Source: Nocardioides sp. (GTDB taxonomy: Bacteria; Actinomycetota; Actinomycetes; Propionibacteriales; Nocardioidaceae). From it: a stretch of 11,090 nucleotides of DNA. Numbering within the stretch: the stretch's first letter is position 1; every line of letters starts with the position of its first letter. Below the pieces are notes generated by a model. The model was not told the DNA's origin, did not search any database, and saw nothing but the letters and a program-made list of their open reading frames with translations. The position numbers were made by a program, and so were the translations under genes. Below are positions 6,862 through 11,090 of this stretch, in pieces. The DNA lies in NCBI GenBank assembly GCA_021166815.1, contig JAJPEO010000237.1, positions 1-11,090 of the forward strand, in the 5' to 3' direction.

Positions 6862-7199
6862 CCCGTCGCTACCTCCCCACGACCCTCCCCGACCTGGCCA
6901 GGGACTGGACGGGCGACGGCCCCGCCGTGCGCGGTGTCGTCGAGGCCCACGACGACACCGAGGAGAGCGAGTACGCCGCACTCATGGACGCGGCCGACGC
7001 CTCCGCGGCGATGGTGGCCGGACTCCCTGACGGGGAGCGGCGTCGCGTGGTCGTGGTGGTCGAGGCTGGCGCGCCGGAGGTGCCGTCGTGGCGGCACGTG
7101 GTCGCGGTGCACGTGGACAGCGGTGACGACGCCGATCCCGACGACGACCTCGGGTGGTGGGCCACGCAGGAGATCGGCGACCTCGTCGCGGGTGGCTGA
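6858..7199 (+). CDS. small DUF6912-like protein of unknown function
   Basis: Protein of 113 residues with no signal peptide or membrane segment. It opens with RRYLPTTLPDLARDW, continues with an acidic Ala-rich stretch (ESEYAALMDAADASAAMVAG), then a beta strand RRRVVVVVEAG and a C-terminal half rich in Asp with WWATQEIGDLVAGG. The 'YLPTTLPDLA' opening and the 'EYAAL..AA.AS' and 'RRVVV.VE' blocks match my memory of the actinobacterial family DUF6912; no function is known to me. The ATG at 6858 overlaps the acyltransferase stop (ATGA at 6858-6861). That fixes the start and implies co-expression, although such small genes often move between neighbours. The open frame extends upstream to 6741 but would lie inside the acyltransferase gene. 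Confidence 0.75.
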   Translation: MTRRYLPTTLPDLARDWTGDGPAVRGVVEAHDDTEESEYAALMDAADASAAMVAGLPDGERRRVVVVVEAGAPEVPSWRHVVAVHVDSGDDADPDDDLGWWATQEIGDLVAGG

Positions 7200-7211
7200 G
7201 CCCACCCTCCT

Positions 7212-7246
7212 TTGAGACGTGGGTCACTCTCTGCCACGATCGCGTC
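7212..7246 (+). promoter_or_regulatory. candidate promoter for a leaderless pruA transcript
   Basis: TTGAGA at 7212-7217 and CACGAT at 7235-7240 are separated by 17 bases, and the pruA ATG begins 7 bases after the last base of the -10 box, exactly where transcription would start. No Shine-Dalgarno sequence lies between them. Leaderless mRNAs are common in actinobacteria. The -10 box differs from TANNNT at its first base, which limits confidence. Confidence 0.5.
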
Positions 7247-8875
7247 ATGGACGCGATCACCCACCCCCCGGCCCCCACCAACGAGCCGAACCTGACCTAC
7301 GCCCCCGGCACCCCTGAGCGAGAGACCCTCGTCGCGGAGCTGGCGCGGCTCGAGCGCAAGCAGCACCCGATGAAGGCCGTGATCGGCGGCAGGCGTCGTG
7401 CGGGCGGGGGTGAGGAGATCAAGGTCGTGCAGCCCCACGACCACCAGCACGTGCTGGGCGTCGTGAAGGGGTCGACCGCGAAGGACGCCGAGGCCGCGGT
7501 GAAGGCGGCCGCCGCCGCGGCGCCGGACTGGCGCGCGATGCCGTTCGACGAGAAGTGCGCCATCCTGCTGAAGGCGGCCGACCTGCTGGCCGGCCCGTGG
7601 CGCCAGCGGCTCAACGCGGCGACCATGCTCGGGCAGTCCAAGACCGTGCAGCAGGCCGAGATCGACAGCGCGTGCGAGCTCATCGACTTCTGGCGCTTCA
7701 ACGTTCACTACGCCAAGCAGATCCACGCCGAGCAGCCCATCGCCAACTCCCCGGGCGTGTGGAACCGCACCGACCACCGCCCGCTGGAAGGGTTCGTCTA
7801 CGCGATCACCCCCTTCAACTTCACCGCGATCGCCGGCAACCTGCCGACGGCGCCCGCGCTGATGGGCAACACGGTGATCTGGAAGCCCGCGGTCACCCAG
7901 CAGCTGGCGGCCTCGATGCTCATGGACCTCCTGGAGGAGGCGGGCATGCCGCCGGGCGTGATCAACATGCTGCCCGGCCACGGCCACGACGTGTCGGAGG
8001 TGACGCTGCGCCACCCGGACCTGGCCGGGATCCACTTCACCGGGTCCACGCGGGTGTTCCAGCACCTGTGGCAGGAGGTCGGGGCCAACATCGCCTCGTA
8101 CCGCTCCTACCCGCGCATCGTGGGGGAGACCGGCGGCAAGGACTTCATCGTCGCCCATCCCAGCGCCGACCCCGACGTGCTGCGCGTGGCGATGCTGCGC
8201 GGCGCCTTCGAGTACCAGGGCCAGAAGTGCTCGGCCGCCTCGCGCGCCTACGTGCCGAAGTCGGTGTGGGCCAAGATGGGCGACCAGCTGATCGCCGACA
8301 CAGAGGCGCTGACGATGGGCGACGTGACCGACCTGTCCCACTTCATGGGCGCGGTCATCGACGAGCGTGCCTTCGCCAAGCACAAGGCGGCCATCGCGCG
8401 GGCCAAGCGCCAGCGGCACCTCACGGTCGTGGCCGGCGGCCAGGTCGACGACTCGGTCGGCTGGTTCGTGCGCCCGACGATCGTCGTCTCGACCGACCCG
8501 ACCGACCAGATGTTCTCCGAGGAGTACTTCGGGCCGATCCTGGCCGTGCACGTCTACGACGACGCCCGCTTCGAGAAGGTCGTCGAGCAGATGGAGTCGT
8601 TCTCCCCGTACGCCCTCACCGGCGCGATCATCGCCCAGGACCGCGCGGCCATCGCGTGGGCCCGACGCGAGCTGCGCTTCGCCGCCGGCAACTTCTACAT
8701 CAACGACAAGCCCACCGGGGCCGTGGTCGGCCAGCAGCCCTTCGGAGGGGCGCGCGCCTCGGGCACCAACGACAAGGCCGGCGCCGCCTCGAACCTGCTG
8801 CGCTGGACCTCGCCGCGCTCGATCAAGGAGACCTTCGTGCCGCCGACGGACCACCGCTACCCGCACATGGGCTGA
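7247..8875 (+). CDS. pruA: 1-pyrroline-5-carboxylate dehydrogenase (L-glutamate gamma-semialdehyde dehydrogenase)
   Basis: Second step of proline breakdown: NAD-dependent oxidation of glutamate-gamma-semialdehyde to L-glutamate in the cytoplasm. The 542 residues match the long, stand-alone type of this enzyme that is shared with eukaryotes, not the PutA fusion. Aldehyde-dehydrogenase residues are in place: Asn191 in PFNF, Lys213 in IWKP, Glu294 in GETGGKDF and the nucleophile Cys328 in YQGQKCSA. The motifs SEEYFGPILAVHVY and NFYINDKPTGAVVGQQPFGG are characteristic of P5C dehydrogenases. ATG at 7247 is chosen because the upstream part of the open frame (from 7154) lies inside the preceding gene. 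Proline dehydrogenase, often adjacent, is not in this window. The glutamate product could feed the NAD-glutamate dehydrogenase encoded from 10148. Confidence 0.96.
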   Translation: MDAITHPPAPTNEPNLTYAPGTPERETLVAELARLERKQHPMKAVIGGRRRAGGGEEIKVVQPHDHQHVLGVVKGSTAKDAEAAVKAAAAAAPDWRAMPFDEKCAILLKAADLLAGPWRQRLNAATMLGQSKTVQQAEIDSACELIDFWRFNVHYAKQIHAEQPIANSPGVWNRTDHRPLEGFVYAITPFNFTAIAGNLPTAPALMGNTVIWKPAVTQQLAASMLMDLLEEAGMPPGVINMLPGHGHDVSEVTLRHPDLAGIHFTGSTRVFQHLWQEVGANIASYRSYPRIVGETGGKDFIVAHPSADPDVLRVAMLRGAFEYQGQKCSAASRAYVPKSVWAKMGDQLIADTEALTMGDVTDLSHFMGAVIDERAFAKHKAAIARAKRQRHLTVVAGGQVDDSVGWFVRPTIVVSTDPTDQMFSEEYFGPILAVHVYDDARFEKVVEQMESFSPYALTGAIIAQDRAAIAWARRELRFAAGNFYINDKPTGAVVGQQPFGGARASGTNDKAGAASNLLRWTSPRSIKETFVPPTDHRYPHMG

Positions 8876-8888
8876 CCGGTCGACCGCG

Positions 8889-8905
8889 CTCACGTCCCCG
8901 GTGAG
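8889..8905 (+). terminator. weak hairpin after pruA
   Basis: CTCAC at 8889-8893 can pair with GTGAG at 8901-8905 around a seven-base loop. It lies 14 bases after the pruA stop and 12 bases before the next start. The stem is only five pairs and has no T-run, so it is at best a marginal terminator; part of it overlaps the presumed promoter of the next gene. Confidence 0.2.
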
Positions 8906-8916
8906 ACACTGGGGGC

Positions 8917-9090
8917 GTGAGCGTGTGGCACATGGGTGCACTGCACCCGGTCGAGCAGTTCCTGACGTTGTTCCTGGCGTTCGGGCCCTTCGTGCTCCTC
9001 GGCATCGTGCTCTGGCTGCGCCGCGGCGACGACGACGAGACGTCGCAGGCGGAGCGCGAGGAGCCGGCCGAGGACCGTACGGAGGTCTAG
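8917..9090 (+). CDS. 57-residue single-pass membrane protein
   Basis: Small gene with start GTG at 8917 and stop TAG at 9088-9090. It begins MSVWHMGALHPVEQF, has one membrane helix at about residues 14-34 (ending FVLLGIVLW), then RR and an acidic 21-residue tail (DDDETSQAEREEPAEDRTEV). The RR after the helix puts the acidic tail in the cytoplasm by the positive-inside rule. The 'HPVEQ...FGPFVLLG' arrangement looks like a small protein I recall beside other actinobacterial genes, but I cannot name it. GACACT at 8905-8910 sits 6 bases before the GTG with no proper Shine-Dalgarno sequence, so a leaderless mRNA is possible. Its stop shares the palindrome CTAG with the stop of the convergent DUF2505 gene. 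Clean fit between gene ends and a sensible protein support reality; function unknown. Confidence 0.75.
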   Translation: MSVWHMGALHPVEQFLTLFLAFGPFVLLGIVLWLRRGDDDETSQAEREEPAEDRTEV

Positions 9091-9557
9091 CGCGCCAGCC
9101 ACTCCTGGCCCGTGGCGTGCTCCTTGTCGAGCGCCTTGAGCAGCATGCTCTCGACCATCGCCTCGATCTTGCCGCCGATGAGCGGGATGCGGACGCTGAT
9201 CGCGAAGGTCACGGTCTGGGTGGTGCGACCACCCGACTCGACCAGGCCGATCGTGCCCGAGATCTCGCCGGGCTTGCCGGGGATGGAGATCTGCATGTCG
9301 GCGTGGTCCTCCGACGTCCAGTCCTCCACCTGCACGATCTCCAGCTCGTCGCCCACGAACTTCGTCGCGAACGAGGGGAGACCATCGGCGCTGTAGGCGC
9401 GGTCGACCCGCACCGTCTCGTCGGTCACGGTGGCATCGCCGTGGAGCACCTTCTGCCGCGCCAGGACCTCCTGGCGGAACGCCGGGTCGTGCAGCATGGC
9501 GTGCACGTCGGCGAGCGGCGCGTCGTAGACCAGGTCGCGCTGGGCCCGGCGGCTCAT
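9087..9557 (-). CDS. DUF2505-family protein (START/SRPBCC-like), second copy
   Basis: Protein of 156 residues, cytoplasmic by sequence (no signal or membrane helix). DUF2505 is an actinobacterial family with a predicted ligand-binding helix-grip fold; its role is unknown to me. It opens with LVYDAPLADVHAMLHDPAFRQEVL, typical of the first strand and helices, and carries ISIPGKPGEISGTIGL and the C-terminal RIPLIGGKIEAMVESMLLKAL helix. All three blocks match the upstream paralogue. The ATG at 9557 overlaps the TGA of that paralogue (ATGA, 9557-9554) and has GGGGA 6 bases upstream (plus 9564-9568), so translation is coupled. Its TAG stop overlaps the TAG of the convergent 57-residue gene within CTAG. 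Confidence 0.9.
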   Translation of the reverse strand: MSRRAQRDLVYDAPLADVHAMLHDPAFRQEVLARQKVLHGDATVTDETVRVDRAYSADGLPSFATKFVGDELEIVQVEDWTSEDHADMQISIPGKPGEISGTIGLVESGGRTTQTVTFAISVRIPLIGGKIEAMVESMLLKALDKEHATGQEWLAR

Positions 9558-10051
9558 CCGCGGTCCCCGCGAAGCCAGGCGTCGCCGACCTCGAACTCGG
9601 TGGTCAGGGCCGCCGAGACCGTGTCGACCAGCAGGCTCTCCAGCTTGCCGCCGATGAGCGGCACCTTGACTCGCGCGTCGATCTCGATGGTCTCCAGGGT
9701 GCCGCCGTCGACGGGCTCGAGGGTGACGGTCCCGGTCATCTCGCTGGGCTTGCCGGGCGTGTCGATCGCGAGCGTGGCCCCGGAGCGGCCGCTCCAGGTC
9801 TCGCGCTGGACCGCGCGGGTGGTGTCGCCGGCGAACTTCTTCGCGATCGCGGGCAGCCCGGCCGTGCGCTGCACCTGGTCGTTGACGAGCGAGAAGCCGT
9901 CGCCGGAGCGGGTGATCGCGATGTCGTGGGAGATGACGTCCTGGGCCTCGCAGACGCGGGCGCGGAAGTCGGGGTCGGCGAGCATGTCGAAGACCTCGTC
10001 CGGGGTGGCGTCGTAGGCGTGTTCCCTGCGCAAGAGCATGACGGACATCAT
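9554..10051 (-). CDS. DUF2505-family protein (START/SRPBCC-like), first copy
   Basis: Protein of up to 165 residues and the first gene of the tandem pair. EHAYDATPDEVFDMLADPDF (residues 10-29), IDTPGKPSEMTGTVTLEP and KVPLIGGKLESLLVDTVSAAL parallel the second copy block by block, so the pair arose by duplication. Identity is moderate, suggesting an old duplication with separate ligands or a heterodimer. Three ATG codons in frame (10051, 10048, 10039) compete as the start and none has a strong Shine-Dalgarno sequence. The third gives a protein starting MLLRREHAYD, closest in length to the paralogue; it has CATGAT 7 bases upstream but no -35 box. Divergent from the glutamate dehydrogenase gene. 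Confidence 0.88.
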   Translation of the reverse strand: MMSVMLLRREHAYDATPDEVFDMLADPDFRARVCEAQDVISHDIAITRSGDGFSLVNDQVQRTAGLPAIAKKFAGDTTRAVQRETWSGRSGATLAIDTPGKPSEMTGTVTLEPVDGGTLETIEIDARVKVPLIGGKLESLLVDTVSAALTTEFEVGDAWLRGDRG

Positions 10052-10111
10052 GGCGGAGCCGGTCGGGCCGTGACACCCCGGCGCAGGGGACTCGCCGGAG
10101 TCGACCCCGTG

Positions 10112-10147
10112 TTGTCCACGTCACACCCAGGTCCTAGGGTCGGAGCC
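10112..10147 (+). promoter_or_regulatory. promoter for a leaderless NAD-glutamate dehydrogenase transcript
   Basis: TTGTCC at 10112-10117, a 17-base spacer, and TAGGGT at 10135-10140 fit the actinobacterial housekeeping promoter pattern (TTGNCN, TANNNT). The GTG start at 10148 follows the -10 box by 7 bases, where transcription would begin. GGAG at 10142-10145 is only 2 bases from the GTG, too close to act as a Shine-Dalgarno sequence. This is the best promoter in the window. Confidence 0.65.
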
Positions 10148-11090
10148 GTGTCGACCAGTGATCACGACGTCCCCCCGTCGGACCAGCTGACCCGCGTGAC
10201 CCGCGAGCAGCTGGAGGAGGCCGCCGAGGCGGCCCGTGCCGACTCCGTCAGCGCCTCCTTCGCCGCCGACCTGGCGTCCGTGGTGGTCGACTACTACCGC
10301 CACGTGGCGCCCGAGGAGATCAACTCCCGAGCTCCGCGGGACCTGGCCGGGTCGCTGCTCTCGCACGTCTCGCTGGCGCGCAGCCGTCCTCAGGGGACCG
10401 CCGACGTCCGGGTCGTCACGCCCACCACGGCGCAGGACGGCTGGTCGGCGGGTGGGCGCTCGGTCGTCGAGGTGGTCACCGACGACATGTCCTTCCTCGT
10501 CGACTCGGTGCAGATGGAGCTCAGCCGGCTGGGGCACAGCGTGCACACGGTCGTGCACCCCCAGCTCTCGGTGCTGCGCGACATCACCGGCGAGCTTCAG
10601 GAGGTGAGCGGCCTCGACGAGCACCGCCGCCCGCACCGCGACGGAGCCGTGGCGGAGTCGTGGATCCACGTGGAGATCGACCTCGTCGACGACGAGGAGG
10701 CCGCCGAGATCGTCACCGGCGTCCAGCGGGTGCTGCGTGACGTGCGCGAGGCGGTCGAGGACTGGCCCAAGATGCACGTCCAGGCGCTGCAGGTCGTCGA
10801 GCAGGTCGTGACCGACCCGCCACCCCTGGACTCCGAGGAGCTGCGCCAGGGCACGGACTTCCTGCGCTGGCTCGCCGACGACCACTTCACGTTCCTGGGC
10901 TACCGCGAGTACGAGCTCGTGAGCCTCTCCGCAGACCCCGACGACGTCGGCCTGCGCGCCGTGCCCGGCACGGGACTGGGCATCCTGCGCTCCGACCGGA
11001 GCCTGTCGTCGTCCTTCGCGCAGCTGCCGCCCGTGGTGCGCTCCAAGGCCCGCGAGAAGGCGCTGCTGGTCCTCGCCAAGGCCAACTCGC
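10148..11090 (+). CDS. gdh: NAD-specific glutamate dehydrogenase, large type (3' end cut by window)
   Basis: N-terminal 314 residues of the very large (about 1,600-residue) NAD-dependent glutamate dehydrogenase, which deaminates glutamate to 2-oxoglutarate and ammonia. The visible part precedes the catalytic domain. Diagnostic blocks are VVEVVTDDMSFLVDSVQMEL (106-125) followed by GHSVHTVVHPQL, in the ACT-like N-terminal region, and DHFTFLGYREYELV (245-258), a hallmark of this family. WIHVEIDLVDDEEAAEIVTGVQRVLRDV is the usual beta-alpha element between them. The frame is open to the window end. GTG at 10148 is chosen because it gives the short polar N-terminus expected and sits at the promoter's predicted start point. 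In mycobacteria the homologous enzyme is controlled by the FHA protein GarA; that cannot be tested here. Confidence 0.95.
   Translation, partial: MSTSDHDVPPSDQLTRVTREQLEEAAEAARADSVSASFAADLASVVVDYYRHVAPEEINSRAPRDLAGSLLSHVSLARSRPQGTADVRVVTPTTAQDGWSAGGRSVVEVVTDDMSFLVDSVQMELSRLGHSVHTVVHPQLSVLRDITGELQEVSGLDEHRRPHRDGAVAESWIHVEIDLVDDEEAAEIVTGVQRVLRDVREAVEDWPKMHVQALQVVEQVVTDPPPLDSEELRQGTDFLRWLADDHFTFLGYREYELVSLSADPDDVGLRAVPGTGLGILRSDRSLSSSFAQLPPVVRSKAREKALLVLAKANS

Noticed and set aside
6869..8941. A 690-codon open frame on the minus strand opposite pruA and the DUF6912-like gene.
   Set aside because: It is antisense to a clear P5C dehydrogenase, gives a low-complexity Arg/Gly/Val/His-rich product without domains, and reflects the lack of stops in high-GC DNA.
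9558..10124. Extension of the second DUF2505 gene upstream on the minus strand to 10124.
   Set aside because: It runs through the first DUF2505 gene in another frame and gives an Arg/His-rich product; the ATG at 9557 with GGGGA matches the paralogue's start.

Overview
The window is very GC-rich, has tightly packed genes and uses GTG starts freely. It encodes a Pro/Gln-tailed HtrA-like protease, a WS/DGAT-family acyltransferase, DUF2505 proteins and a large NAD-dependent glutamate dehydrogenase. Together these point to a high-GC actinobacterium, most likely of the Nocardioidaceae (Nocardioides-like). This placement is inferred from gene content and composition, not from a marker gene. I saw no mobile element, CRISPR array, rRNA, tRNA or prophage gene, and coding density is close to complete.

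Layout. 1-1247 (+): membrane-anchored HtrA-type serine protease with one PDZ domain, 5' end outside the window. 1272-1523 (-): small BldC/excisionase-like helix-turn-helix protein. 1616-3536 (+): a two-gene unit of a SAF-domain (CpaB-like) membrane protein and a CpaE/TadZ-like ATPase, two parts of a Tad/Flp-type assembly system with no CpaF motor or pilin in view. 5250-3499 (-): a cupredoxin-like lipoprotein followed directly by a polytopic membrane protein. 5395-7199 (+): a WS/DGAT-family acyltransferase with an altered active-site motif, overlapping a small DUF6912-like gene. 7247-8875 (+): 1-pyrroline-5-carboxylate dehydrogenase (pruA). 8917-9090 (+): a 57-residue single-pass membrane protein. 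10051-9087 (-): two overlapping DUF2505 paralogues. 10148-end (+): start of the NAD-specific glutamate dehydrogenase, cut by the window edge.

How the genes may work together. PruA makes glutamate from proline-derived semialdehyde and the large NAD-GDH deaminates glutamate to 2-oxoglutarate. The two therefore form consecutive catabolic steps about 1.3 kb apart, although each appears to have its own promoter. The lipoprotein and polytopic protein form a translationally coupled cell-envelope pair. Several starts (pruA, gdh, possibly the 57-aa gene) lie 6-7 nt after a plausible -10 box and have no well-placed Shine-Dalgarno sequence, which suggests leaderless transcripts. Other genes have clear Shine-Dalgarno sequences or stop/start overlaps.

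I found no convincing new multi-gene defence or biosynthetic system. The points most worth a second look are the acyltransferase with Gln in place of the second active-site His, the orphan CpaB/CpaE pair with an Arg-substituted Walker A motif, the cupredoxin-like lipoprotein lacking Cys and Met ligands next to its membrane partner, the small conserved-looking membrane protein, and two unusual convergent gene overlaps.
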